Source: Bacteroidales bacterium
Lineage (GTDB): Bacteria > Bacteroidota > Bacteroidia > Bacteroidales > ML635J-15
Direction: 5' to 3'
NCBI GenBank assembly: GCA_017997855.1
Contig: JAGOEF010000026.1
Coordinates: 1-12,665, forward strand
DNA length: 12,665 nt
The translations under genes and the position numbers were made by a program. The notes under the pieces were generated by a model. The model did no database searches and was not told where the DNA came from. It saw only the letters and a program-made list of their open reading frames with translations. Each line of letters starts with the position of its first letter. The first letter of the stretch is position 1. Below are positions 1 to 7,388 of this stretch, piece after piece.

Positions 1-585
1 GCAATCAGGGCAATGGCCAAGGCAGAATATACCACCGAAAACATTGGTCACTATGGCCTTGCATTTGAATTTTACACTCATTTTACTTCGCCAATACGCC
101 GCTACCCCGATATGATGGTTCACCGGTTACTCGAAAAATATCTTACAAAAAACCGCGAAACCGACAGTGTTAATTACGAATGGCAGTGCAAACACAGCAG
201 CGACATGGAACAGCGTGCAGCGCAGGCCGAAAGGGCTTCGGTAAAATATAAGCAGGCAGAATTTCTGAGCGACAAAATCGGACAGGTTTTCGAAGGGGTT
301 ATTTCGGGTGTAACCGATTGGGGATTTTTTGTGGAGCTGGTCGAAAATAAGTGCGAAGGACTGGTGCATATAAAAACCCTGCTCGACGACTTCTACTATT
401 TTGATGAAGACAACTACTGCATTATCGGCAAAACAACACAGCGTAAGTTTGTGCTCGGCGATAAGGTAAAGGTGGAGGTGGTTAAAGTAAATATCTCGAA
501 GAAACAAATCGACATGGAGCTTGTGTCCGAAAATCAGGAGGAGGTAAATGTGCCGTACCGTGGAAATAAAAAACGAAACAAATAA
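1..585 (+). CDS. rnr: Ribonuclease R, C-terminal part (5' end outside window)
   Basis: This is the last 194 residues of a 3'-to-5' exoribonuclease of the RNase II/R family, which degrades structured RNA and acts in mRNA and rRNA quality control. The reading frame is open from base 1, so the gene begins left of the window; the ATG at 13 is internal. Residues 15-44 carry the end of the RNB catalytic domain, with the highly typical stretch [18 protein letters not shown]. Residues about 94-175 form an S1 RNA-binding domain ([20 protein letters not shown], then EGLVHI, and a closing KQIDMELV). The tail is short and basic (RGNKKRNK), which is common in RNase R. Family assignment is firm; distinguishing RNase R from RNase II rests on the S1 plus basic tail and on RNase R being the usual enzyme in this phylum. 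Alanine dehydrogenase follows on the same strand after 87 nt with its own likely promoter. Confidence 0.93.
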   Translation, partial: AIRAMAKAEYTTENIGHYGLAFEFYTHFTSPIRRYPDMMVHRLLEKYLTKNRETDSVNYEWQCKHSSDMEQRAAQAERASVKYKQAEFLSDKIGQVFEGVISGVTDWGFFVELVENKCEGLVHIKTLLDDFYYFDEDNYCIIGKTTQRKFVLGDKVKVEVVKVNISKKQIDMELVSENQEEVNVPYRGNKKRNK

Positions 586-608
586 ACCCCCGGTGGTCAA
601 TAAGTCGG

Positions 609-616
609 TAATTTTG
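609..616 (+). promoter_or_regulatory. Candidate Bacteroidota -7 element for ald
   Basis: TAATTTTG matches the Bacteroidota -7 consensus TAnnTTTG exactly. Transcription would start near 622-624 and give a leader of about 50 nt before the ATG at 673. I see no good TTTG -33 element 19-21 bp upstream, so this is a half-match only. If it is correct, the TTG at 625 would sit at the transcript's very 5' end, which argues for the ATG at 673 as the start. Confidence 0.35.
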
Positions 617-672
617 TTTTCGGGTTGAACAAAAAAAATCGTATTTTTATCAGATTAGAAAAACAATCAGGT

Positions 673-1890
673 ATGTCAACTCACGACCGTCCCCATCATT
701 TGCTGAGCAATTACTCGCTGATGCCACAGGAAGAAATGCTGGAAGTAAGCACCATCGACAAGAAGTTCACTATTGGCATTCCGGCTGACGAGTCGGGTAT
801 GGAAGGAAGAATTCCTCTTGCGCCGCTGGCTGTTGAGCAGTTGGTTAACAATGGGTTTGAGATAATAATTGGGACAGATGCAGGCCGTAATGCAAATTTT
901 ACGGATGTGTCGTATGCGAACCACGGAGCTATGATTACTCACGATAGCTCACTGATTTTCAATTGTGACATCGTGATGAAAGTAGCCCCGCTGACAGTGG
1001 AGGAATGTGAGATGCTTCGTGGCAACCAGATGCTGATTACATCGCTGCACGCTGCCTCGCAACCCGACGATTACTTCCATACGCTGATGCAGAAAAAAAT
1101 GACTGCAATAGCTTTCGAGAATATTCAGGACCGGTATGCCCGATACCCGATTGTTCGTTCGATGAGCGAAATTGCAGGGCGTTCGTCGATACTGATTGCA
1201 TCGGAATATCTGAGCAATGTGCATAAAGGCAAAGGCGAGATGCTGGGGGGCATCACAGGTGTTCTTCCATCGGAAGTAGTGATTCTGGGTGCCGGAACAG
1301 CCGGAACATTTGCCGCGATAACTGCCATGGGCCTGGGGGCTCACGTCACCGTGTTCGACCATTCGGTGTATCGCCTCGACCGAATGCAGCAACAACTCGG
1401 CATGCAGGTTTTCACCAGCACCATCCAACCATCGGTACTCGAAAATGCACTGAAAAATGCCGACGTGGTAATTGGTGCCATGCGCATTACCAACGACACC
1501 AACATGATGCTTGTTACCGAAGAAATGGTAATGAAAATGAAAAAAAACTCCATAATCATAGATATCAGTATCGATCAGGGTGGTTGTTTCGAATCGAGTA
1601 AGCTAACCAACCACAAAAACCCCGTGTTCAAAAAGCATGGCGTTATTCATTATTGCGTGCCCAATATCCCCTCGAGGGTAGCCCGCACAGCATCGTATGC
1701 CCTGAGCAACCTGATGGCCCCGAAGTTACTGGAATTCCACACTTCCGGATCAATCAACCGCTTTCTGAAGTCGTATCCGGGTATGCGCAACGGGGTGTAT
1801 GTTTTCAGCGGAATCCTCACCAACGAGTCGATAGGCAAAAAACTGGGCATGTTCTCACGCGATATCGACCTGTTGCTGGCTGCCATGTAA
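673..1890 (+). CDS. ald: Alanine dehydrogenase (NAD-dependent)
   Basis: Cytoplasmic enzyme that reversibly deaminates L-alanine to pyruvate and ammonia with NAD+. With the ATG at 673 the protein has 405 residues. The substrate/catalytic part holds the RIPLAP motif (Arg46), a lysine in VMKVAP (Lys103) and the catalytic histidine in SLHAAS (His126). The Rossmann NAD site is VVILGAGTAGTFAA (GAGTAG at 206-211). The C-terminal signatures are IDQGG (Asp301) followed by VPNIPSRVARTASYALSN, which mark alanine dehydrogenase and separate it from transhydrogenase alpha chains; no transhydrogenase membrane part follows. It is about 30 residues longer at the N-terminus than the usual ~370-residue enzymes, with an LMPQEEMLEV segment before the domain. 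The frame extends up to a TTG at 625, but that has no ribosome site and lies next to the likely transcription start. ATG 721 is a less likely alternative start. A lipoprotein phosphatase gene follows after 33 nt. Confidence 0.93.
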   Translation: MSTHDRPHHLLSNYSLMPQEEMLEVSTIDKKFTIGIPADESGMEGRIPLAPLAVEQLVNNGFEIIIGTDAGRNANFTDVSYANHGAMITHDSSLIFNCDIVMKVAPLTVEECEMLRGNQMLITSLHAASQPDDYFHTLMQKKMTAIAFENIQDRYARYPIVRSMSEIAGRSSILIASEYLSNVHKGKGEMLGGITGVLPSEVVILGAGTAGTFAAITAMGLGAHVTVFDHSVYRLDRMQQQLGMQVFTSTIQPSVLENALKNADVVIGAMRITNDTNMMLVTEEMVMKMKKNSIIIDISIDQGGCFESSKLTNHKNPVFKKHGVIHYCVPNIPSRVARTASYALSNLMAPKLLEFHTSGSINRFLKSYPGMRNGVYVFSGILTNESIGKKLGMFSRDIDLLLAAM

Positions 1891-1923
1891 AAACCGAATT
1901 TGTCTCATTAAATTTATATTACT

Positions 1924-2748
1924 ATGAAACTCGTTCATTTATTAGCTGTTGCCACTCTGGTTAGTGGAAGTATTTTGTTGCAATCGTGCTGCGAAAAGCC
2001 CAAAACTGAAAGCGAAAAACCCGTGGTCGAAAATCATGCCGGCGATTATTTGCATCAGGCGGTGTTGTGGTATCAACTATCGGGCGAAATGCAGGCTTGT
2101 TCCTATCAGGCATTCAATCTGGCCAAAACAGCGCTTGTTGCCAATGTAAAAGCCGACAAGTCGCCGCTGAAAAAAGCGGTTATTCTCGATATCGACGAAA
2201 CATTGCTTGATAACAGTCCGTTTATGGCCGAAATGAGCATAAATCACAACGAATTCAGCCCTGAATTGTGGGAGGAATGGAGTAAGATGGAGAAGGCAGT
2301 GGCGTTGCCCGGTGCCGTTGATTTTATCAGGTTTGCACTCGAAAACAACGTGGAAGTATTTTATGTTTCAAACCGCCTTGACAGTGAACTGCAATGGACG
2401 CTCAACAATATGAAAGCTCTGGGTTTTCCCGAAATTCCTGCCGAACGTTTTTATCTGAAAACCACCACCAGCGACAAAAAAATGCGCCGCGATTCAATTA
2501 TGCAGAATTACTCGGTAGTTCTTTTTATTGGCGATAACCTGGCAGATTTCAGCAACGATTTCGACGATAGAAAAACCGACTATGCCAAAGGAGCTGTCGA
2601 TGCCAATGCATCACTGTTTGGAACACGCTATGTAATTATCCCCAATCCCACCTATGGCGGATGGGAAAAACCACTGTACGACAAGAGCGAAACACCGAAA
2701 TTTGAACAGCGCCGTAAGTTGATGATCAGCTACGAAGACTTAAAATAG
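1924..2748 (+). CDS. Lipoprotein acid phosphatase / 5'-nucleotidase, e(P4) class C HAD family
   Basis: Membrane-anchored phosphomonoesterase of the HAD superfamily, class C (e(P4)-like) group; members act outside the cytoplasm on nucleotide monophosphates and other phosphoesters, helping in nucleotide or phosphate salvage. The 274-residue protein starts with a lipoprotein signal peptide whose lipobox LLQSC gives the lipidated Cys22. HAD motif I is ILDIDETLLDNSPF with nucleophile Asp89 and general acid Asp91. Motif II is the serine in VFYVSNR (Ser149), motif III a lysine near DKKMRRD (185-186), and motif IV GDNLADF (Asp204, Asp208). IDETLLDNSPF is the hallmark of the class C acid phosphatases, and the length equals that of typical members. 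The hydrolase gene begins 4 nt after the stop, so the two are almost certainly cotranscribed. Substrate is inferred from the family only; the haem-uptake role reported for the Haemophilus protein should not be assumed here. Confidence 0.9.
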   Translation: MKLVHLLAVATLVSGSILLQSCCEKPKTESEKPVVENHAGDYLHQAVLWYQLSGEMQACSYQAFNLAKTALVANVKADKSPLKKAVILDIDETLLDNSPFMAEMSINHNEFSPELWEEWSKMEKAVALPGAVDFIRFALENNVEVFYVSNRLDSELQWTLNNMKALGFPEIPAERFYLKTTTSDKKMRRDSIMQNYSVVLFIGDNLADFSNDFDDRKTDYAKGAVDANASLFGTRYVIIPNPTYGGWEKPLYDKSETPKFEQRRKLMISYEDLK

Positions 2749-2752
2749 CAAC

Positions 2753-3553
2753 ATGGAGCTATATGCCAGAAAAAAGGGCAATGCATCGCGGCACCTGATT
2801 GTACTGCATGGTTTATATGGTAGTGGCGATAACTGGTTGAGTATTGCCTCGGCATTGTCGTCGGAATTTACAGTGCATCTGCCCGACCAGCGCAATCACG
2901 GAAAGTCGGCGCATCACTACGATCATAGTTACAGGGCAATGACGGACGATTTGCTGGAATATGCCAATAAGGAGCATATCGAAAGCTTTTCGCTGGCAGG
3001 TCATTCGATGGGAGGTAAAACCGCTATGTTTTTTGCTTCGCGATTTCCCGAAAGGCTCGAAAAACTGATTGTACTCGACATTTCCCCGCGCAGCTATCAC
3101 CAACTTACCGATGTGTCGGAACATTCGTTGTTTCATTTAAACCTGATGAGTTTTCTGATAAATTCGGGCATTGAGCAGGCCACAAACCTGCTGGAAGCCG
3201 AAGCGATTCTGAGCCGGGGAATCGAAAGCCGGCGTCTGGTGCAGTTTATGCTGAAAAATGTGGAAAAGCAACATGGCAAATTGCAGTGGCGTATAAACCT
3301 TGAAGCCCTGATGAATAACCTGCCCGAAATTGGCAGCGGGCTTAATCCGGATGATTTTATTGATCATAAGATTAATGTCCCTACATTATTTCTGAGGGGA
3401 ACAAAATCCGATTATCTGCCCCACAGCGACGAAAAGCTCATTCGTTTTATCTTTGGAAATGTGAGCGTTCGCGATATTGCCGAAGCAGGCCACTGGATGC
3501 ATGCCGAGCAACCCGAACTGGTAGTGAAGGAGATGCTGGAGTTCTTGAAATAA
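2753..3553 (+). CDS. Alpha/beta-hydrolase (YbfF/ABHD11-like esterase)
   Basis: A 266-residue soluble serine hydrolase with no signal peptide, so probably cytoplasmic. The oxyanion-hole region is VLHGLYGSGDNW (residues 17-28), followed by the LPDQRNHGKS strand-turn that is characteristic of the YbfF/ABHD11-type esterases. The nucleophile elbow is GHSMGG with Ser85. A likely acid residue lies around FLRGTKSDYL, and the catalytic histidine is in EAGHWMHAEQP (His247). Proteins of this group hydrolyse short-chain acyl esters, including acyl-CoA and aryl esters in vitro; the physiological substrate is unknown. The start is 4 nt after the phosphatase stop, which suggests translational coupling. It converges with mutS, leaving only 26 nt between the stops. 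Confidence 0.87.
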   Translation: MELYARKKGNASRHLIVLHGLYGSGDNWLSIASALSSEFTVHLPDQRNHGKSAHHYDHSYRAMTDDLLEYANKEHIESFSLAGHSMGGKTAMFFASRFPERLEKLIVLDISPRSYHQLTDVSEHSLFHLNLMSFLINSGIEQATNLLEAEAILSRGIESRRLVQFMLKNVEKQHGKLQWRINLEALMNNLPEIGSGLNPDDFIDHKINVPTLFLRGTKSDYLPHSDEKLIRFIFGNVSVRDIAEAGHWMHAEQPELVVKEMLEFLK

Positions 3554-3557
3554 AAGA

Positions 3558-3574
3558 ATTGGTAATACGCCAAT
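3558..3574. terminator. Weak hairpin between convergent hydrolase and mutS genes
   Basis: ATTGG and CCAAT form a 5-bp stem around a 7-nt loop in the 26-nt gap between two convergent stops. On the mutS (minus) strand the hairpin starts 5 nt after the stop and is followed by TCTTTTATTTC, so it may help end the mutS transcript. The stem is short and weak. Confidence 0.3.
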
Positions 3575-3579
3575 AAAAT

Positions 3580-6186
3580 CTATAACCCACTCAGTTTTTT
3601 AATCTCGTTGAGTTTGTTGAGGGCTTCGAGGGGTGTGAGGGCGTTGATCTCGAGGTTTTTAATTTCGTCGCGGATTTGTTTGAGCACTGGGTCTTCGAGT
3701 TGGAAGAAGCTAAGCTGATAGCCTTCGCGTGTTTTTGCGATTTTTTCGGTGGGTTTGCTCAACTGGTTTTGATCACGGCTGCCTTCAAGTTGTGATAATA
3801 TCTGCCTTGCCCTGTCGATAACCGATGGTGGCATTCCCGCCATTTCAGCCACATGAATACCAAAGCTGTGGTTGCTGCCCCCGGGTTTTAGTTTACGCAT
3901 AAAGATTACCTTGTCGCCGGTTTCTTTTACCGAAACGTTAAAGTTTTTGATGCGACGAAAGGTTTTTTCCATCTCATTGAGCTCATGGTAGTGGGTAGCA
4001 AACAGTGTTTTGGCGCGGGCTTTAGGGTTTTCGTGCAGGTATTCGGCAATAGCCCAGGCAATGCTCACCCCATCGTAAGTGCTGGTGCCGCGCCCTATTT
4101 CGTCGAGGAGTACGAGACTGCGGTCCGACAGGTTGTTGAGGATGCTTGCTGCTTCGTTCATTTCGACCATAAAGGTTGATTCTCCCATCGAAATATTGTC
4201 GGATGCACCTACGCGTGTAAATATTTTATCGACAATGCCTAGATTAGCCGAAGCTGCGGGCACGAAGCTGCCCATTTGTGCCATAAGGCAAATCAGAGCC
4301 GATTGCCTGAGTAATGCAGATTTTCCCGACATATTGGGGCCGGTAATCATCATAATTTGCTGCTCATCGGGGTCGAGATAGACATCGTTGGTGATGTAGG
4401 CATCCCCCGGAGCAAGTTGTTTTTCGATGACGGGATGGCGGCCATCACGAATGTCGATGATGCGAGATTCGTCGATTCCGGGTTTGATGTAGTTGTTTTG
4501 TCCGGCAACCTGAGCAAACGACAACAGACAGTCGATTAACGCTATATGATTGGCATTGAGCTGAATGGTGCTGATATAATCGCCCATGCTCAGTACAAGG
4601 TCGTTGAAAAGGCGTTGCTCGATTGCGGAAATTTTTTCTTCGGCACCTAAAATTTTACTTTCGTATTCTTTAAGTTCTTCGGTGATGTATCGTTCGGCAC
4701 TGACGAGCGTCTGCTTGCGGATCCATGTTTCGGGAACTTTGTCTTTGTGCGTGTTGCGCACTTCGAAGTAATAACCGAACACATTGTTGAAACCGATGCG
4801 TAGCGAAGAGATACCCGTGTTTTCGATTTCACGCTGTTGCATTTCGATGAGGTATTCTTTTCCGGAACCGGTGATGTGACGAAGTTCGTCGAGCTCAGCG
4901 GAAACGCCGGGCGCAATAACGTTGCCTTTGGCTATAAGGTTGGGAGCGTCTTCGATGAGTTCGGCTTCGAGGCGGCGGCAAATATCGGCACAGGGGTTTA
5001 ACTGGTCGGCTACCCGGGTTAGAATGGCATTACCGGCCATTGCAGCGCTTTCTTTTACGCGTGCTACTGCATGAAGCGAGTGCTTGAGCTGCACCATCTC
5101 GCGGGGATTCACCCGTATGGCTGCCACTTTGGAGATGAGTCGTTCGAGATCGCCCACATTCGAAATGCCCGCTTTAAGCTCTTCGGCAACCGGCTTGTTG
5201 AGCAGCAGAAATTCCACCACATCGAGGCGGTCATTGATTTTGGCGCGATTTACCAGCGGAAGGCTTATCCAGCGTCGCAGCAGACGGCCTCCCATGGGAC
5301 TGGTAGTACGATCGAGAATGTCGAGGAGCGACTTGCCGCCTTCGCTCATGCTATTCAGCAATTCGAGATTGCGAACGGTGAACTTATCGAGCCATACGTA
5401 CTGGTCACGGTCGATGCGCGACAAGCCATTAATGTGGCCAATATTACGGTGCTCGGTGATAAGGAGATAGTTGAGAATGGCTCCGGCAGCCACTACCCCG
5501 TGGATCATTTCGTGAACGCCAAAGCCTTTCAGGTTTTTTACCCTGAAATGGTTAAGCAGGCGTTCGTTGGCATTTTCCTCGGTGAAAACCCAGTCGTCGA
5601 GGGGGAAAATGGTGTGTCGTGTCCCGAAGTGCTGAAGGAATTGTTCTTTGTATTGCCTTTCGTAAAGGACTTCCTTGGGTCGGAAACTTTGAAGCAGCTT
5701 GTCAATATATTCGGGTTCGCCCTGCGAGAGAAGAAATTCGCCGGTTGATATGTCGAGAAAAGCGACACCGATATTCTTTTTATCGATATAGACGCTGGCA
5801 AGGAAGTTATTTTCCTTGTTTTCGAGTATCTGATCGTTGAGGGCCACACCGGGTGTAACGAGTTCGGTGATACCACGACGGACAATGGTTTTTGTCTGTT
5901 TGGGGTCTTCGAGTTGCTCGCAGATGGCCACACGCATGCCGGCTCTTACGAGTTTGGGCAGGTAGGTGTCGAGGGCGTGGTAGGGAAAGCCTGCCAAATC
6001 GACATAAGAAGCGGCCCCATTGGCTCGTTTGGTGAGTGTGATACCAAGGATTGACGAAGCGCGCCGGGCATCTTCTTCGAAAGTTTCGTAGAAATCGCCG
6101 ACTCTAAAGAGCAGAATGGCATCGGGGTGTTTGGCCTTGATGCTGTAGTACTGCTTCATCAACGGGGTTTCGTCGGTTTGCGCCAT
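3580..6186 (-). CDS. mutS: DNA mismatch repair protein MutS
   Basis: Full-length 868-residue MutS, which binds base mismatches and small loops as a dimer and uses ATP to recruit MutL. The mismatch-recognition Phe-X-Glu is in VGDFYETF (Phe32, Glu34), so this is a MutS1-type repair protein and not MutS2 or a recombination paralogue. The Walker A motif is GPNMSGKS (616-623), followed by [17 protein letters not shown] (656-672). Walker B is [16 protein letters not shown] with Asp695/Glu696, and the switch histidine lies in FATHYHEL. Residues 824-828 (QLSFF) match the beta-clamp binding motif, and the last ~40 residues look like the C-terminal dimerisation helices. The ATG at 6186 is preceded by AGGTGA, a good Shine-Dalgarno for this genome. 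No frameshift or lost key residue is seen. The gene lies 90 nt downstream of a lipoprotein gene on the same strand and may be cotranscribed with it; a weak -7-like TATTTTTA lies at 6222-6215 (minus strand). Confidence 0.98.
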   Translation of the reverse strand: MAQTDETPLMKQYYSIKAKHPDAILLFRVGDFYETFEEDARRASSILGITLTKRANGAASYVDLAGFPYHALDTYLPKLVRAGMRVAICEQLEDPKQTKTIVRRGITELVTPGVALNDQILENKENNFLASVYIDKKNIGVAFLDISTGEFLLSQGEPEYIDKLLQSFRPKEVLYERQYKEQFLQHFGTRHTIFPLDDWVFTEENANERLLNHFRVKNLKGFGVHEMIHGVVAAGAILNYLLITEHRNIGHINGLSRIDRDQYVWLDKFTVRNLELLNSMSEGGKSLLDILDRTTSPMGGRLLRRWISLPLVNRAKINDRLDVVEFLLLNKPVAEELKAGISNVGDLERLISKVAAIRVNPREMVQLKHSLHAVARVKESAAMAGNAILTRVADQLNPCADICRRLEAELIEDAPNLIAKGNVIAPGVSAELDELRHITGSGKEYLIEMQQREIENTGISSLRIGFNNVFGYYFEVRNTHKDKVPETWIRKQTLVSAERYITEELKEYESKILGAEEKISAIEQRLFNDLVLSMGDYISTIQLNANHIALIDCLLSFAQVAGQNNYIKPGIDESRIIDIRDGRHPVIEKQLAPGDAYITNDVYLDPDEQQIMMITGPNMSGKSALLRQSALICLMAQMGSFVPAASANLGIVDKIFTRVGASDNISMGESTFMVEMNEAASILNNLSDRSLVLLDEIGRGTSTYDGVSIAWAIAEYLHENPKARAKTLFATHYHELNEMEKTFRRIKNFNVSVKETGDKVIFMRKLKPGGSNHSFGIHVAEMAGMPPSVIDRARQILSQLEGSRDQNQLSKPTEKIAKTREGYQLSFFQLEDPVLKQIRDEIKNLEINALTPLEALNKLNEIKKLSGL

Positions 6187-6276
6187 TGGGAATCACCTGT
6201 TTTTAAATGCGGCTTAAAAATAGTTTTTTCTGCCGTGATTTTTGGCAGGTGTTAACATCTTTTGGCAAAAATGGGC

Positions 6277-6969
6277 TTACTCGGATTTTACGTATATCTG
6301 ACGGGCGTGCGACTGATAGATGGAATGAATTTCGGCACCGGCAGAACTGGCTTGCGCTACCGGGTTCAGGTAGTTGCGGCGTACATAGATGGTGTTTATG
6401 CCCGGGGTGATTTCCAGTGTGCGGTCGGCGGGCATGAGTACGCTAACGGTAAGCAGGTTCGATTGGGAGAAGGTCTGGAGATCGGTGCCAAGCGTGGAGT
6501 TGATGAAGGCTGTGACGGTTTCGTCGGCACGGATTGAATCGCCATCGAAAGGCAGTTCGTATACATGGCCTTTGTGGATGGTGTCGAGTGTTTCGGCCAG
6601 ATCGACCGGGTGGAGCGTGGCGTGGTTGACGAAGATGGTGCTGTCGAGGTCGATATAGCGGAAGTCGCCTTCGGTGACAAGGCCGGGAAAAGTGGCTTCG
6701 TAGTAAGCCAGCACCGGCTTGTAGGTAAGGTAGGCATCGTTGAATTTCACGTAGCTGTGGCCTGAGAGCTGAAGTATGGTGCCGGTGATGCTGCCAAACC
6801 GGAAGGAGGCTTTGGCGTAGGTTATGTCCTGATCGGCATTGTAGTATAGCTCGTAGTACACATAAATGCGGTCTTGATTAACGTCCTGCTGGCTTTCGGT
6901 TTCGCAGGCGGTGAGGGCACTGAGGAAAGCGATGAGGAGAATAACTGGGATGAAATGGTGTCTTTTCAT
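6277..6969 (-). CDS. Hypothetical lipoprotein, unrecognised family
   Basis: A 230-residue protein with a clear lipoprotein signal: basic MKRHH, a hydrophobic stretch from about residue 6, and lipobox ALTAC giving lipidated Cys22. After the cysteine comes a short acidic/Gln-rich linker (ETESQQD), somewhat like the acidic tags that send lipoproteins to the cell surface in this phylum, but not a clear match. The rest has no transmembrane segment and alternates short hydrophobic and polar stretches with many Tyr, Thr and Val, which suggests a beta-sheet domain. I recognise no catalytic motif or named domain. It is preceded by the best promoter in the window and by the 21-bp repeat array. mutS follows after 90 nt. 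Reading frames on the opposite strand here have no supported start and are shadows. That the gene is real is well supported by the signal peptide and promoter; its function is unknown. Confidence 0.8.
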   Translation of the reverse strand: MKRHHFIPVILLIAFLSALTACETESQQDVNQDRIYVYYELYYNADQDITYAKASFRFGSITGTILQLSGHSYVKFNDAYLTYKPVLAYYEATFPGLVTEGDFRYIDLDSTIFVNHATLHPVDLAETLDTIHKGHVYELPFDGDSIRADETVTAFINSTLGTDLQTFSQSNLLTVSVLMPADRTLEITPGINTIYVRRNYLNPVAQASSAGAEIHSIYQSHARQIYVKSE

Positions 6970-6994
6970 TTTGTCAGGGGTTTTGTTGCTTGTA

Positions 6995-7025
6995 CAAATA
7001 TAGTCTTTTTGATGGCTGGTTCAAA
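6995..7025 (-). promoter_or_regulatory. Bacteroidota-type promoter (TTTG-N19-TATATTTG)
   Basis: Reading the minus strand, TTTG at 7025-7022 is the -33 element. After exactly 19 bp comes TATATTTG at 7002-6995, a full match to TAnnTTTG. Transcription would start around 6988-6990, giving a leader of about 20 nt before the lipoprotein ATG at 6969. Both elements and the spacing fit the known vegetative sigma-factor consensus of the phylum. Transcription may continue into mutS. The 21-bp repeat array begins 35 bp upstream. Confidence 0.75.
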
Positions 7026-7059
7026 AAAAACGAACGCCATGACGGTGGTGGTAAATTCT

Positions 7060-7264
7060 AAAGCAAGAATGTTCAGCGCTAAAGCGAAAATGTTCAGCGC
7101 TAAAGCAAGAATGTTCAGTGCTAAAGCAAGAATATTCGACGCTAAAGCAAGAATATTCAGCGCTAAAACGAGAATGTTCGACGCTAAAGCAAGAATGTTC
7201 AGCGCTAAAGCAAGAATATTCAGCGCTAAAGCAAGAATGTTCAGCGCTAAGACGATAATGTTCA
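7060..7264. repeat. 21-bp tandem repeat array, 9 intact copies plus 1 decayed
   Basis: Nine uninterrupted 21-bp units run from 7060 to 7248, followed by a 16-bp degenerate tenth unit (7249-7264). Each unit reads AAAGCAA, then GAATRTTC, then AGCGCT. GAATATTC and AGCGCT are perfect palindromes; GAATGTTC breaks only at the centre. Unit differences are few and recurrent: position 12 is G or A (A in units 4, 5, 8); positions 16-17 are AG or GA (GA in units 4 and 6); units 2 and 6 have changes at positions 4, 6 or 8; unit 3 has one T at 18. There are no spacers, so it is not CRISPR. Because 21 is a multiple of three, four of the six frames stay open through it, one giving a basic heptad (KARMFSA) and one a hydrophobic heptad (LALNILA), but none has a good start or RBS. 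It lies upstream of the lipoprotein promoter. I regard it as a noncoding minisatellite or a protein-binding array. Confidence 0.9.
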
Positions 7265-7285
7265 AAAAAGTGTGTCAATTGTTTG

Positions 7286-7308
7286 CGCACGGATTGCAAA
7301 TCCGCGCG
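7286..7308. repeat. Isolated GC-rich hairpin, REP-like or tRNA-Cys anticodon-arm-like
   Basis: CGC, a mismatch, CGGATT, loop GCA, AATCCG, a mismatch, GCG: nine base pairs with one internal mismatch. A G-rich tail (CGAGCGGGGGG) follows. Read as RNA, GGATTGCAAATCC looks just like the anticodon arm of tRNA-Cys (GCA anticodon flanked by T33 and A37), but no acceptor, D or T arm can be built around it. Short imperfect palindromes with G-rich feet in intergenic DNA also fit REP-type elements mobilised by Y1 transposases, but no such transposase is in the window. The function is not known. Confidence 0.5.
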
Positions 7309-7327
7309 AGCGGGGGGTGGCAGAAAA

Positions 7328-7355
7328 GTAAAAGTTTTAAGGGATTAGCTTTTAC
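7328..7355 (-). terminator. Candidate prmC terminator hairpin
   Basis: GTAAAAG and CTTTTAC form a 7-bp stem about 34 nt beyond the prmC stop on the minus strand, with a 14-nt loop that can pair a little further (TAA with TTA), followed by TTTTC. The stem is AT-rich, so it would be a weak terminator. The rest of the 7265-7388 stretch shows nothing coding. Confidence 0.3.
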
Positions 7356-7388
7356 AAAGCCGGGAAGTTTGGGAAAGCGGGTGCAGGG

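Noticed and set aside
625..672. Longer alanine dehydrogenase from the TTG at 625
   Set aside because: No ribosome site, weak start codon, and it sits at the expected transcription start of the TAATTTTG promoter; ATG 673 gives a sensible protein.
5071..5748. 225-residue open frame on the plus strand inside mutS
   Set aside because: Lies fully antisense to well-conserved MutS sequence, has no domain features or promoter; the opening is a by-product of mutS codon use.
6230..6246. CTGCC / GGCAG inverted repeat between the lipoprotein gene and mutS
   Set aside because: A 5-bp stem with a 9-nt loop and no T tract in the lipoprotein-to-mutS direction (A's follow instead), so I do not call it a terminator.
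6262..6765. Several plus-strand frames opposite the lipoprotein gene
   Set aside because: No promoter, ribosome site or recognisable domain, whereas the minus-strand product has a clear lipoprotein signal peptide.
7060..7264. CRISPR array
   Set aside because: Units abut with no spacers, are only 21 bp long, and no cas gene is nearby.
6966..7265. Minus-strand hydrophobic LALNILA-heptad frame through the array
   Set aside because: Only TTG starts are available, it overlaps the promoter and start of the lipoprotein gene, and several unit changes are non-synonymous, so there is no clear sign of selection on a protein.
7270..7345. tRNA-Cys gene around the GGATTGCAAATCC motif
   Set aside because: Only the anticodon arm can be drawn; no T-arm GGTTCGA, no D arm and no acceptor stem pair up around it.
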